A stretch of 64,000 nt of DNA from Capra hircus (GCF_001704415.2 NC_030822.1:53561345-53625344), one strand, 5' to 3'. Counted from the stretch's first letter, positions 11,269-23,082 are shown. The notes: generated by a model from the sequence alone, not told the origin. Program-made: numbers and translations.

Positions 11269-13800
11269 GTTTTTATCTGAGCAAGAAGGAAGAGTGAGGG
11301 GAGATGAGCTGAGGAAATCTGAGAGGCCTGCCAAGATTTTCAGGCCTGAGAACATCTGTCTCCGGCCATCCTGGGGTTAGTTCTGGGCTTCAGAAAAGTT
11401 GGTCCAGAGTTTTTCAGCCCTGTTTTTGGTTTCTTCTATGTTCCCCCTCTGTCCTGAACTAGTCTATCCTCACGTCCCACATTTAGCTCCTCAGAGTTTC
11501 TCAGTCTTTGTCAAGGGCACATGCTGGAAGTGAAGGGTGTCTGCTGCAGAGGGCCGCTGGGGTCTCAGTGGCACAGAGCGGGGGCAGGAAGGGTGAGGGA
11601 GAGGCCAGGGGAAAGACCAGGCCTGGCTTCTAAACCACTTCTCCATGTCCTCACACCCAGGTGCAGAGCTCTACCCCCGGGGCTGGAGGGAAGAGCGCTG
11701 GGAGACAGAAGAGGGCCTGGGGCTGTACGTCCACCTTCTAGCCCACTATTCCCTCTACCCAGCATGGCCCATCTCCCCACATCCCAGCTCCTATGCAGCC
11801 CTTGGCCTCCACTGACCTCTAGCCAGGCCCACGCCCTGGTCTGGCTCTGACAGCTCCTGTGTCTCATCGCAGCCTGTGATACTCAGTGAAGCAGGAGTTG
11901 GTGAGATTGTTGATAACCATCAGCCCCTTCCTACCCTCCACGTGCTCTAGACGCTGAGCTCTGTGAGCGCAGGGCCCACGTCTGCTCTGTCACCAGGGAG
12001 TCTAGTGTGGGCACAGAGAAGGCACAGCACCCATTTCTTGGGATGAGGTGGCTCAGCCTCACCCTTTCTTGGGGGTGGCTCAACCTGAAGCATGAGCACC
12101 CAGCAGTTGCTGGGACTTCACTCTGGCCCAGCCCCTCCGAGCTCCAGGGCAGGGTGGGGCCCCCGAACCTGATCTCCATGGAGAACCTGCATGACACCCG
12201 GAGGGGCCCAGACCCCAGCTTCGCCCTCTGTGCTCGCTGCGCCTGCGCCCTTTGCTCCGGCCGCTGCCCCCACCCCCTTGCCACTGCACTGCCATGCTTT
12301 CTGCTATTCATACGCACTTCCTCCTGCCTGGAGAGAGCCTGCTTCAAGGTCAAGTGCAAGTACTGTCTCTTCTGGGATGACTCCCCTGCCACCCCCAGAG
12401 AGAACCTGCTGCCTTCTCTGCTCCACCGGTACCTCGCACCTCCTCTGGTTATTGGATTGCTCACACTGCCTTAGGATCCTTTGCTTAAGGAGCCGCCCTT
12501 CCTCTGGATTCAAGCACCTCCAGGCCAGAACCCAGGCATTGCACCTTCTTGTTCCACTTCCAGCCGTCTGGAGGCTGGCCAGTAGGAGGGGCTGATTAAA
12601 TGGCAGTTGGAAGGGTGCAGCTACTTAGGGGGTCACAGCAGGTGGGGGGCCTGGAGAACAGGAGGGCACCTAGCCCTTTGCCTGTCTTGCTCTCTTGGGT
12701 GTTTGCATGGCCCAACTCTTCTGTCTACCAGCCAGGAAGGCGCCACAAGGACTGAGTGGGCTCCTGGACTCAGCTTCTCTTTGAAGTAGACCCCACTCAT
12801 GCTCCCTGATCCCCGCTGCCAGCAGGCTGCCTGCTGACTAGCCACTCTCCTGAGTCCCACCAAGCCCAGCCACCTCTGGGCCTGTATCAGTAGCAACTTA
12901 AGGAGGAGAGCAAGGAGGACCTGCTTTCTCCAGGGTAGCCCGAGGGTTGGACTGACCTCAAGTGTTGAGCCCTTTACTCCTGTGGCTCATAGTGTATTGG
13001 GGCCTTGTGGGCAGTAACCAGTTAAGACCAGGGCGGCTAGTCCTCCCGTCCCAGGCTTCCCCTCAGGGCTCAGCTGTAGGTATCAGATAGCAAGGGACAT
13101 GTTCCCCTTGAGGGCCGAGGCTCAGACCTCTGCCCAGGGCCCTCTCCCTCCCTAGCTCCTGTCTCACTGGCACATCTGGTTGAATAGGTTTGAGGGAGAA
13201 CCATTACGAAGACAAAGCCACAGTGCAGGACCTGGTCCAGGGAGTGGCCCTGGGGTGCTGGGGGAGGAGGGAAGGCTGTCTCATCTCTGCCAGGGCTGGG
13301 AGCTATAGTTGTCTGGGCTTCATTAGAGGAAATAGCAGGTTATGAGGCACAGTGGTTTAATGGTTAGCTCAGGGGCAGGAAGCTCACTGGGTGCCATCCT
13401 GATTTATGGCCTCACTGCTGCCTGGCCTTTGGGGCCCCAGGCTTGGCCCCTCCTCCCCAGTGTGTTCACCTGCCCCAACTTGTTCACACAGCAGCGAGCA
13501 CCCAGCTCCTGCCCAGGGCAGCGGAGGGTCAGTGTAGGTCATGCCCCCCAGTCTGCCGTTCCCTGGAACAAGCTCTATTTAGTCATACAGTCCTGACTTC
13601 TGCACAGGGTTCCCTGGTTTACAGAGGCTATTTTCATATATCACTAGGCTAACCCTGTATGTATGCCTAGGGGCTGGTGTGGATAATATTTCTGTTTTAT
13701 AGAAGGAGATAGTGAGTCTCAAAGTCTCAAGACTAATAAGCTCACAAAGGAGCTGGCCATGTGACCTTTGATTCCACAGGGAGTGCCGCAGCAATCTGCC
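11269..13800. other. GC-rich unassigned stretch with L2 and MIR remnants
   Basis: GC-rich and open in several frames on both strands, but no frame has a recognisable domain. L2 pieces lie at about 11940-12015 and 12290-12480. MIR pieces lie near 13340-13430 and 13655-13770. A small CpG cluster occurs at about 12190-12265. The rest is apparently single-copy and could hold unrecognised exons or regulatory DNA. Confidence 0.5.
12290..12480 (+). repeat. L2 LINE fragment
   Basis: Pattern 'cacttcctcctgcctggaga', 'gactcccctgccacccccag', 'agagaacctgctgccttctc', 'ttattggattgctcacactg'. This follows the L2 order 'cacctcctccaggaagcc...tgactccccca...tatcacactg'. A 155-codon plus-strand frame that runs through here is therefore repeat-derived at its C-terminal half. 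Confidence 0.65.
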
Positions 13801-13814
13801 ATCAAAACTGCCTC

Positions 13815-14126
13815 TTGGGACTTTCCTGGTGGCTCAGTGGTAGAGAATCCACCTGCCAATGCATGTTTGATCCCTGGTCTGGGAAGACCCCACTTGCCGT
13901 GGAGCAACTAAGTCCGTGTGCCAAAACTGTTGAGCTTGTACTCTAGAGCCCAGGAACCACAACTTCTGAGCCCACATGCCCTAGAGCTCACATTCCACAA
14001 GAGAAGCCAGTACATTGAGAAACCTGTGCACGGCAATGAAGAGCAGGTCCCGCTCTCCATAAGCAGAAAAAAGCCCAAACATCAGTGAAGACCTGGCGCA
14101 GCCAAAGTAAATAAATAAAACCATAA
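13815..14126 (+). repeat. CHR-1-like SINE, full length
   Basis: Head 'gggactttcctggtggctca', then 'tgatccctggtctgggaaga', 'tactctagagcccaggaacc' and tail 'gcagccaaagtaaataaata'. It is flanked by atcaaaactgcctc (13801-13814) and the same word with a 2-base 'ac' insertion (14127-14142), which is a target-site duplication. Confidence 0.93.
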
Positions 14127-14142
14127 ATCAAAACACTGCCTC

Positions 14143-15819
14143 CTATGTGGCTCCAAGTGACACCAAGAAGCTGCCAACACTCAGGCAGGCTGGTTCCGCT
14201 CCCTCCTCCATTCTGAGAGCCCCACAGGATGGAGCTTCTCGGCGCACAGGCTGGGCATCTAGGGATGGGACACAGGAGGGTGTGCTTCGATCCTGGCTGA
14301 ATTACGAGTAAAGCGGGGAGCCCTTCCTGGCCCCTGCTACCCCAGCCCTGGGGCTGGAGTGTTGCCAGACAGTCCAGAGGAGTGTCACGGGAAGTGCTCG
14401 AGAGTCGGGAGATCAGCACCTGAGGGGTGCTGATGACCCAGCAGGTCATCCCTTTCTCCCCGGACATAGTGCTCCCCTCTCCCTCCCCTTCGTTTTCATG
14501 TTGGTTGTTGGCAACTGCGACATCTTGTCCAACAATCAGAGAAGGAAGATTCCCTGGGTTCCACCTCCTCCCCTCCCTGTCCTCAGTTATCTTCCCTGAA
14601 AAACGGGATTGATTCTCTTCACCCCAAGACCGTGGAGAAGCTCTCAGTGTTCAGAGGAGAAGGAGAGCAGGCAGAGCCAAAAAAAGAGACAAGTCGATCT
14701 CCATGGCACCCTAGATTGTTCTAAGGCAGCACTCTACTGTTTTCTTTAAAAACAAATGAGTCAGTTTCCCCAGAGAGGGGGCAGAGGGCCACCATTGTGT
14801 CAAATCAGCCCCTCGCCATTGGAAAGGTGGTTCCAGTCTCCAGCCAACAAGCCAGGAGACCTTGGGTGAGAGAGAGGCAGGATTTAGGAGGGAAGAGCTG
14901 AAAGGACAGCCCTGGCTTGGCTGTTGGAGGGAGAGGAGGGCAAATGGGGACCGGGGCAACTTAGGTGGGACCTCTTTTTTCACCTGGAAGGTGTTGCAAA
15001 GTTGTGAGCTGATGACCTCTTAGGTTGCCTGAAGAGAGGAGACCCTCCCTCTCCCAGTCCTTGGAGCCCCCACACTTACCACCCTGGCTCTTCGCTCTTC
15101 TGAAGTCTCCATGGCCTGGAGCTGAGGTCGCCAACCCAAGTCAGGATGAGAGTCTCTCGGGACTGGGCCCTGGCTGGCCAGCAGGTCAGCGATCCCCAGG
15201 CAACATTGGCTGGAGGAACCCTAAGTGCAGGGCAGGCCTCGGTGGTTCCCGGCATCCAGCATCTCTATCCCCTGGAGTAGCTGGCGCATGCCTCCCACTG
15301 CCGTCTTCCAGGAGTGATTTGGGGAGTGTGGGGCAGGTCGCTTAAAGCAGTCCTACAGGTAAAGTTGCCAAACTGGAATGATTATGTTTTGTAACCTGAC
15401 ACCTGTCTTAGAGGCTGGAACAACACCTGCGGTCATTCCTGGGCCCTTCAGCCTCAGAACAGGCGGCACACCTAGATGTCGTAAAGGCCTTCCCGCCTGA
15501 GTGGCTTCCACCCAACTGGGTGTTGGCTGCCGGTAACATTAGAAGGCCCTCTCTCTCTCTGTCTCTTCCAGATGAGTGCCTTCTCCCTGGGTGGGTGCTG
15601 TGATTGTGGTTGTGGGAGTTAGGATGACAGAGTTTACTGCTCAGTGGAACCAGATTGTTGCCATGAATGGAGCGACAGGATTGGAAAGTCCATGAAGAGG
15701 AGGTTCCCTCCTCTTTCCCTGGACCGTGGGGTGAAGCTGTCCTGGGTAGGCATATATACGGGGTTCCAGTCAGCAGCCCTTCTAAGCATTTCTTGGCCCC
15801 ACCAAACCAGTTATTACTT
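14143..15819. other. Unassigned non-coding stretch
   Basis: About 1.7 kb without a recognised repeat or gene. GC-rich, with a short CT-rich run at about 15550-15568. Confidence 0.4.
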
Positions 15820-15920
15820 TTGGGTTGGCCAAAAAGTAATAACTGTTTTTTTATTTTTATTTTTTGGTTTTTCTGTAACATCCTATGGAAAAACCCAAAG
15901 GAACATTTTAGCCAACTCAG
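15820..15920. mobile_element. Mariner-type MITE (DNA transposon remnant)
   Basis: Terminal inverted repeats: left 'ttgggttggccaaaaagt', right 'attttagccaactcag', with the internal motif 'cctatggaaaaaccc' typical of bovid mariner-derived short elements. No transposase is encoded. The left end lies inside a 13-bp perfect hairpin (15809-15821 pairing with 15832-15844). Confidence 0.75.
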
Positions 15921-16925
15921 TATTTTGGCTATTACTCTTGGTGCTCTGGCTTGAACATGAGTCCGGCTCCTCACAGGGTCCCTGCTGATTCACATCTTGC
16001 CATATTCTCAGGGTTGGAGCCACCCCTTGGCCAGCGGGCTGTGCAAAGAGAGACCTTGGGACTGCAGCACCACACAGCAGGAAGGGATTTGGGCAACTGC
16101 CATTTTGCATCACTTTTATGGGTCAGGAAACTAAGTTCCAAGTACCCAAGGTCACACGGTAAATTAGTGTCGGTTTCTGAACAAATCCATTGGCAGGCAA
16201 GCTGGCCCCTGAATACCCCGAGTGGTCAGGATGTCAGTCTCAGCGAAGAAGAGTCCCTGCCAGAGTCACCATTTGTTGCAAGAAGGCAGTCCCCTTCCAG
16301 GGCCCGAAACTGGGCTCTTGTCTAACACTCAGAAATGAATTGTCCGAGGAGACACATCTGCTGACAAAGCCAGAGATTTTACTGGGAAAGGGCGCCCGGG
16401 TGGAGAGCAGGAGGGAAAGGGCACCCAGGAGAACTGCTCTGGGACCCTTTTGTCCCTGGTCTCCTCCTGATGCGGACAACTGGCCAGAGTGCCCTGACCG
16501 GTAAGGAACAAGAGACTTTACTGACCCCTCTCCCCTTCCCTCTCCCTTTCCTCTCCTTAACCCTTCCTATCCTTCCCCGTTTTTCTAGTCCCCTGGTCCT
16601 GGACGCAGGAATCTGGTCGAAGGGCCCTCAGTGTGAGCTAAGGATTGGAGACTGATCATCTCCTCTTGGCAGAGAACTCGAATTCTGGTTCTGGTCTGAT
16701 CTGATTTCTGGTAGGGCCGAGTTCCAGTCCTCCCTTCTCTGGAGGCCCAGGGAAATGTCCCATAATGCCTCGGTATCTGTAGGTGGCAGGAGACATCTGT
16801 AAGGCCACCCCTTTCACTCCCGCTCTCCTACCTCTTCCCTCTTCTTCTTTCAATCTGGCTTCCTTTCCTCCCTTGAAATCTTTGATGTTAGTACTTGGAT
16901 CTGAAGTTCTGTGTCTCTATAGGAG
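15921..16925. other. Unassigned stretch with MIR
   Basis: A MIR core lies at about 16105-16185 ('gtcaggaaactaagttccaa', 'caaggtcacacggtaaatta', antisense). The rest is not recognised. Confidence 0.5.
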
Positions 16926-17130
16926 GTTTTGCTTCACTGGTGGTGCAGAGGTTAAAGCGTCTGCCTGCAATGTGGGAGACCTGGGTTTGATCCCCCCGAG
17001 AAGGAAATGGCAACCCACTCCAGTACTCTTGCCTGCAGAATCCCATGGACGGAGGAGCTTGGTGGGCTTCAGTCCACGGGTCGCAAAGAGTCGGACACAA
17101 CTGAGCAACTTCACTTTCACTTTCACTTTC
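16926..17130 (+). repeat. Bov-tA SINE, full length
   Basis: Sense copy: tRNA-like head 'gcttcactggtggtgcagag', 'gggagacctgggtttgatcc', then 'gagaaggaaatggcaaccca' and tail 'gcaacttcactttcactttc'. It lacks a few bases around 'gatccccccgagaagg'. Confidence 0.93.
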
Positions 17131-18215
17131 TGAACAAATGCAGATCTTCATCCATTTCTCAGCCTTGACCCTCCCCAGGGACCAGCCCAGGTTAGATTTG
17201 TGTATTGGCCCATCCACTGATAACGTGCATTTATGTATCATCTCTTTAGTTCTCACCACAACCCTGTCAAAACTCCCATTTGACGTTGAGGAAATAGTAG
17301 CTCATGGAGACAAGGGCCTGGCCCCCAAGCCGTACTGGGTTTTTGGCAGTTTTGAGTCTGGCTCAGGATTGAGTGTAGCACAGGTGTTTGGAAGCCCTGA
17401 GTAATGGCCTGGGGAGATATGGCCCATGGAAGACACTGGTGAGCTCTGAGCAGGAGGAGGAGTACCGGCTAGACTGAATGGTTTACTGGCCTAATTTTGG
17501 CTGCTCTCCGTGAGGTATGGCCTTGGGCTTGTCTCTGAGCAGCAGAGATCTGAGCTGGTCTGAAGTGTCTCTTGAGCCAACCACCTTCCCCCAGTCGAGG
17601 GTGGTGCCTTTAGAATCAGAAGTTTTTGGCAATGTGGACAGCCTGTGATCTCAGAATAGGTGACATCAAGGGACAGGCTGTGAAGACACAGGCAGGCATG
17701 TCGGTTTCAAGGAGGACCCAGCAGTCAGGCAGTGGGAGGCCAGTGGGTTACCCTGAACCAAGCTTTCCATGGCCTTGCTTCTTATATGTATCGAGCTAAA
17801 GATCGGGTCCTAGGCTTGTATCTCATCGGGTTCTCAGGTGATGAACCAGGAAAGAGGTAGCTGCCTGGGCAAGAATGCTGCTGGGCGAGGCTGGCTGGAG
17901 GGCTGATTACTCAGGTCTCCTGGCTCCACCTCTGGGGCCAGCTCCCAGGTTCTAGGAGCCCGAGGAGAGGCCGGGGAAGGAGATACGTGGGCAGGATGAG
18001 GCAGGGTCCTTGTAGGGAGGAGGCTGCGCACTGTGCAGGTGGAGGTGTAATCGCCTGGAGAGAGTAGAGGGCGCGTCCTTCCAGGTGCCTGGGGCGGGGG
18101 TGGGGGACCAGCTGGCCAGATGTTCCCTGCTCCCCCACCTCCATTCATCCAGAGGCAGCTTCATCTCTCCCTCAATCCCTTCCTGTCCTGCTCCTTCTGT
18201 TTTCCAACCATCTCT
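17131..18215. other. Unassigned stretch
   Basis: A weak antisense MIR ('ttctcaccacaaccctgtca', 'tttgacgttgaggaaatag') lies at about 17210-17310. Otherwise nothing recognised. Confidence 0.4.
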
Positions 18216-18446
18216 TTGTGTGTGTGTGTGTGTGCGAGCGTGCACGCTCAGTCATGTGCGACTCTGTGACCCCATGGACTGCAGCCCACCAGGCTCCCTA
18301 GTCTATAGGATTTTCCAGGCAAGAATACTGGAGTGGGTTGCCATTTCCTTTTCCAGGGGATCTACCCAACCTAGGGATCGAACTTGTGTCTCTTATTTCT
18401 CCTGGATTGGCAGGTAGTTTCTTTACCACTGTGCCACCTGGGAAAA
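18216..18446 (-). repeat. Bov-tA SINE with (TG)n tail
   Basis: Antisense. A (TG)n run at 18217-18234 corresponds to the sense 3' tail, followed by 'cacgctcagtcatgtgcgac' and 'gcaagaatactggagtgggt', ending in the head 'tttaccactgtgccacctgg'. Full length. Confidence 0.93.
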
Positions 18447-18465
18447 GATGTATATGTATATATAT

Positions 18466-19111
18466 CAGTTCAGTTCAGTCACTCAGTTGTGTCCGGCAAC
18501 CCCATGGACTGCAGCACGCCAGGTTTCCCTGTCCATCACCAATTCCCGGAGCTTACTCAAACTCATGTCCATCGAGTCGGTGATGCCATCCAACCATCTT
18601 TTCCCCTGTCATCCCCTTCTCCTCCTGCCTTTAATCTTTCCCAGCATCAGGGTCTTTTCCAATGAATCAGTTCTTCACATCAGATGGCCAAAGTATTGGA
18701 GTTTCAGCTTCAGCATCAGTCCTTCTAATGAATATTCAGGACTGATTTCCTTTAGGATGGACTGGTTGGATCTCCTTGCAGTCTAAGGGACTCTCAAGAG
18801 TCTTCAACACCACAGCTCAAAATCATCAATTCTTCAGCACTCAGCTTTCTCTATAGTCCAGCTCTCACATCTGTACATGACTACTGGGAAAACCATAGCT
18901 TTGACTAGACAGACCTTTGTTGGCAAGTAACATCTCTGCTTTTTAACAGGCTGTCTAGGTTGGTCATAGCTTTTCTTCCAAGGAGCAAGTGTCTTTTAAT
19001 TTCATGGCTGCAGTCACCGTCTGCAGTGATTTTGGAGCCTTCACTATTTCCAGTTTCTCACTGTTTCCGTTGTTTCCCCATCTATTTGCCATGAGGTGAT
19101 GGGACCAGACA
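18466..19111 (-). mobile_element. BovB LINE, 5'-truncated
   Basis: Antisense BovB 3' end. It starts with the tail repeat 'cagttcagttcagtc', then 'cagcacgccaggtttccctg', 'ggatggactggttggatctc' and 'gtctaggttggtcatagctt', up to 'tgaggtgatgggaccagaca'. It corresponds to the C-terminal part of the reverse-transcriptase ORF plus the 3' end, and is frame-broken by small indels. Confidence 0.93.
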
Positions 19112-19120
19112 TATACAGTG

Positions 19121-19331
19121 TTTATTTATTTTTGACTGCGCTCTTTGTTGCTATGCACGGACTTCTCATGGCAGTGGCTTCTGTGCGGCTCTAGAGCACA
19201 GGCTCTGTAGTTGTGACACACTGGCTTAGTTGCCCCACAGCATGTGGGATCTTCCTGGACCAGGGATGGAACCAGTGTCTCCTGCACTGGCTTGTCAATT
19301 CTTCACCACTGAGCCACCAGGGAAGGCCCCC
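19121..19331 (-). repeat. CHR-1-like SINE
   Basis: Antisense: 'tttatttatttttgactgcg', 'cttctcatggcagtggcttc', 'gcatgtgggatcttcctgga', head 'actgagccaccagggaaggc'. It abuts the BovB, so the two insertions are separate but adjacent. Confidence 0.88.
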
Positions 19332-20267
19332 AGCCATCTCTTTAGAGTCCCCTCCTTTTTCCTTCCTCCTCTCTTTCCTTTTGTTCCTCTCTTATCACTT
19401 TATCTCTTTTTCTGACATTTTTCTCTCTTCCTTCTTCCTGTTGCTTCTGGTTCCAGTCCGTGGGTCAAGATCAGAAGACGTTTTGCCGTGGCACTTGTGT
19501 GGTCCAAGCTTCAGAGCCCCTCCCTGCATGGCCCCTGTAAGGAGCCCTGTCTTGGTTCTGTGTTCACATGGTCATACTATTCTGTAAATTTTGCAGCAGA
19601 TTTTTGGGCGTATTCTTTTCCTTAAAGCGAGTCCCTTGAAATATATCAGCTTCAGGCCTCACAAAACCTGGCTATCCCTTGGTCAAGACTGTGGGCTCTT
19701 GTCCAACCGCTGATTATGTAGACTATGGGCATTTTATTTAATCCTGCCACGTTTCACCTTCCTCATCTGTAAAGTGTGGATAATCAGACTGGCCTCATAA
19801 GACTGTTACAGGATTAAATGAATTATCCATGTCTGGTACCTAAAAAGGATTTCTTGAATGGAGTTATTATCACTATTCATTTCACAAAATGTATGTTTAC
19901 AGAGTTCCTGCTAGAGCCAGGCACTGGGGATTAGGAGATAAAAGACGCAGCCTTGCATGCACACACCTCATAGTTTACGGGAGGGCATGTGACACACCCA
20001 TAAATCATTCTAAGTTAGTAAGATGTTCCAGTAGAGGTGTAAAGAAAACTCTCTGGGGGTTTAGAGAGTTTTTCCTCTTTCACTGCCTTCTTCCCTTTCC
20101 CCGCCTCCCTCTGTCTCTCTGCCCCTCCCTTCCTTCCTCCCACCCTTCTTCCTTCCTTCTCCCTTCCCCCATTTTCCCCCAGGACTATTTTGCCTAGATA
20201 TATAATAGGTAAATACATATGTAAATATTTAATAGTATAGTCTATCACTTTCTTTCCATAGTTCCGT
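19332..20267. other. MIR, L2 and pyrimidine-rich spacer
   Basis: A sense MIR at about 19690-19850 ('ttcctcatctgtaaagtgtg', 'gactgttacaggattaaatg'). Antisense L2 at about 19895-19990 ('gagccaggcactggggatta'). A nearly pure pyrimidine tract spans 20075-20182. No gene recognised. Confidence 0.6.
20075..20182. repeat. Polypyrimidine tract
   Basis: Roughly 105 bases of almost only C and T (ttccc/ttcctt units). It is low-complexity and a candidate triplex-forming or polymorphic tract. Confidence 0.9.
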
Positions 20268-20401
20268 TTGGAGAAGAAAATGGCAACCCCTTCCAGTGTT
20301 CTTGCCTGGAGAGTCCTATGGATGGAGGGGCCTGGGGGGCTACAGTCTATGGGGTTGCAAGGAGCCTGACATGGCTGAGCAACTAACACACACACACACA
20401 T
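20268..20401 (+). repeat. Bov-tA/Bov-A body with (CA)n tail
   Basis: Sense, headless: 'ggagaagaaaatggcaaccc', 'cttgcctggagagtcctatg', then 'gagcaactaa' and a (CA)n tail. Confidence 0.9.
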
Positions 20402-20753
20402 AGTCTATCAATTGTTTCTGATTGATTTGATTTTCACAGCAGCATCCATCCACCCACCCATTCACATGTGCCCATCCAATCATACAACCATCCAACAAAT
20501 ATTTCCTATGGTTACAGGTTATGATATTAAAGGTACTGTGATGTTAGACCATGTGACTGGAGAAAATAAAAAGCCCTTGCCCTGGAGGGCTCAGCCTGTC
20601 CACAGACTGCACTTCCCCCACTAAAACAGGAGCTTTTGAGGGCAGCAAGGTGTCTTGATTGATTTACTGAGTCAGAATCTGCATTACAAGGATCCTGGGG
20701 GATTTGAATGTTCCCTTAAGTTTGAGAAATGCTGGGCTAGGTCTCTTCTCACA
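20402..20753. other. ATCC-rich patch, MER5-like fragment, spacer
   Basis: 20440-20490 is a degenerate (CATC)n patch. 20660-20736 is a MER5A-like fragment, listed separately. No gene. Confidence 0.5.
20660..20736 (+). repeat. MER5A-like hAT MITE fragment
   Basis: Matches the order 'tactgagtcagaatctgcat', 'gatcctgggggatttgaatg', 'ttaagtttgagaaatgctgg'. This is the half-element ending in the family's 'agtttgagaaccactg' terminus. Old and non-coding. Confidence 0.65.
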
Positions 20754-20766
20754 CTGGAGAGTGGGT

Positions 20767-20995
20767 TCTTGTGCTGTTGCTTAGTTGCTAAGTCAGGTCC
20801 GACTCTTTTGCGACCCTATGGACTGTAGGTCACCAGGGTCCTCTTTCCTGGAGAGATTTCCCAGGCAAGAATATACTGGAGTGGGTTGCCATTTCCTTCT
20901 CCAGGGGATCTTCCTGACTCAGGGATTAAACCTACATCTTTGCATCTCCTGCATTGGCCGGCAGATTCTTTACCACTAGTGCCCCCAGGGAAGCC
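20767..20995 (-). repeat. Bov-tA SINE, full length
   Basis: Antisense: 'gcttagttgctaagtcaggt', 'aagaatatactggagtgggt', head 'accactagtgcccccaggga'. Flanked by ctggagagtgggt (20754-20766) and ctggggagtgggt (20996-21008), a 13-bp duplication with one mismatch. Confidence 0.94.
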
Positions 20996-21008
20996 CTGGG
21001 GAGTGGGT

Positions 21009-22330
21009 AGAGGCTGTTATTTCTGGAACAAGCTGAATTCAGAGACTGAGGCTTGACATCCATGAGTCCTTGGGGTTTCTTCCAAGCAGCAAAGTCTATG
21101 ATTCCTTCCTCTGAGCCCAAGTAATTTGAGATCAGTGTCAGGAGCAGACCCTTTTGTTTGAGCCTTTCCTAGGAAGTTAAGTGAGGAAGGGTGCAGCCCG
21201 TGGGCACGTGCTGGCAGCGGCTCCTGTCACTGGAGTCCAGTGACTCTGAAATACAGCACGCGGGGAATGCAGTGCCTGTACCCTAGGGACAGCAAGGGGC
21301 AGCCCGGCTCGCTGTGAGGGATGCTTCAAGTGTGGCTCTCTGTTGAGTCTCTTTGCAGAGGAAATGTCTCTTTTCACTAGCAACCCTTCTTCCAAAGCCT
21401 GGGTTAGGCCCCAAGGCTATAGAATTGAGTCTTAAATATCCGCACCAAAGAAGCAGTGGGGAAACCCTGGCTGATCTCTGATGGGTGGGAGCTGACCTTT
21501 CTCTTGTGGGGATGAACTTCCCTGGGTGGGGGGCTAAGGTTGGGGGCAGGGGTGGGGAAATGACAGGACACATTTGCTCCACAAAAGGGAAGAAAGGCCA
21601 GCACGTAAATTGTGCTCCCATGTGCCACGCTTTTACACCTGTGCAGAGAAAGGACATCACCTTATTTAGTCCCGGTGGCCGCCGTAAGATGTGGATGCTA
21701 CTCTTCCTCTGTTTCACAAAGAAGGAGATGCAGGCTCAGATCGAGCTGGGATCCAGGTCTGTGTAACCCGGGACAGCCAGGTCTCCTCCACTGCATTGCG
21801 CATGGGCGGGCCTTGCATGGGTCAGGGAGAGGATCTGCAGTGGCCTCTGCTGCCCTCCAGGGACCTCTGGAAAGCCGCGTGGGCCCCCGAAGCAAGCCAC
21901 CAGGTGAGCCTGCCTGGGTTCCAGGGGGCAGTTTCTGCATTGCCAGTGTAATTAGAAATCAGCTTCAGAAAAAACATTTTCATTCAGCCCTCTCCCCCAA
22001 CAGTAGGCAAAGAATGAGTTTCAGATCATTTCAGAGGCAGCCTCTTTCTTTTCATCTGTCTCTAGAGGCTACTCATAGCTTCACCCTGGAGGAGCCCAGT
22101 GGTTTAGAGGAAGGGGGAGCAGTGGGGCTGGGAGATGCTGCTTTTCCTCTGAACTGTGCTGTAGATTTGAGACTCTGAACATACAGTACTTTGATAACTT
22201 TTTTAAAAAAGGAATCTGGTTAGAACTTAAATAGTATAGATGGAAACTTCATTACATTTATTCTCTCAGGGTCAAATAATGAACAGCTTCTACATGGGAT
22301 TAACTCCTTGAACAGGTTTAAATTTTAACT
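21009..22330. other. Unassigned stretch with MIR
   Basis: An antisense MIR at about 21640-21790 ('gtttcacaaagaaggagatg', 'caggctcagatcgagctggg'). The remainder shows no gene or repeat I can name. Confidence 0.45.
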
Positions 22331-22406
22331 ATAACGGCTCTGTCACCTACTACCTTGGGCATGTTATTTAGCCTCTCTGTGCCTCACTTTTATCTATAAA
22401 ATGGAT

Positions 22407-23082
22407 TGTTACAGAGTCCAAGCTCCCTCTGCTCGCAGCATGCCAGTCCGATGAATCAGAGACAAGGCATTGAGACAAGGAGTATGACTTTATTTGGAGA
22501 GCCAGCTGACTGAGAAGACGGCAGAGTAACATCTTGAAGTAACCATCTTATCAGGGTCTGGATGCCAGGTTTTTTCATAGAGCAGAGATGGGGGGAGGCG
22601 ATGCGTGTGCACGTGTGCGCTCAGTCGTGTCTGACTCTTTGCGACTGGGTGCACTGTAGCCCGCCAGGCTCCTCTGTCCATGGAATTCTCCAGGCAAGAA
22701 TACTGGAGTGGGTTGCCATGTCCTACTCCAGGGGATCTTACCACCCCAGGCATCAAACCCACATCTCTTGTGTATCCTGCGTTGGCAGGTGGATTCTTTA
22801 CCAGTGCACCAGCGGGGAAGCCAGGAAACAAAGTAAAAAGGCCATTAATCTTGTGAATATCTCTTAGAATGGCAAGTCTCAAGCAGGGGATGTGTTCATT
22901 TCTTCCTTCTTGTCATCTACATGTGGACTGAGTTCTGAACAAAGGCACTTTAACATTCAGGCAAAGGCACAGGATAGTCTCAGAGGCAGGCCATTATGTA
23001 TGATTATAATAACAGAAGCAATGAACAGCAAGTCAAAGAAACTGTTCCAACATAGAGTCAGAATTGGCTTTTCCCTGCAGCA
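22407..23082 (-). mobile_element. Solo LTR of an endogenous retrovirus (family A)
   Basis: On the minus strand the element begins TGCTGCAGGG and ends CTGTAACA, so it has the TG...CA ends of an LTR. It is flanked by the 4-bp duplication GGAT (22403-22406 and 23083-23086) inside a MIR. A 4-bp duplication is typical of class I (gammaretrovirus-like) integration. A polyadenylation-type word (CAAATAAAGTCAT in sense) lies where R/U5 is expected. A Bov-tA inserted later; without it the LTR is about 450 bp. No internal viral genes are present. The same family occurs in opposite orientation at 24811-30910. Confidence 0.85.
22601..22823 (-). repeat. Bov-tA SINE inside the LTR
   Basis: Antisense: 'gcgctcagtcgtgtctgact', 'caggcaagaatactggagtg', head 'cagtgcaccagcggggaagc'. 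It interrupts the LTR and is therefore younger than it. Confidence 0.92.

Noticed and set aside
12007..12474. 155-codon plus-strand frame with a Cys-rich segment (ALCARCACALCSGRCP), briefly considered as a Sprouty-like domain
   Set aside because: Spacing of cysteines does not fit that family, and the C-terminal half matches an L2 fragment read through by chance in GC-rich DNA.
15408..15974. 188-codon minus-strand frame
   Set aside because: Its N-terminal part runs across the mariner MITE, and the rest has no family signature.
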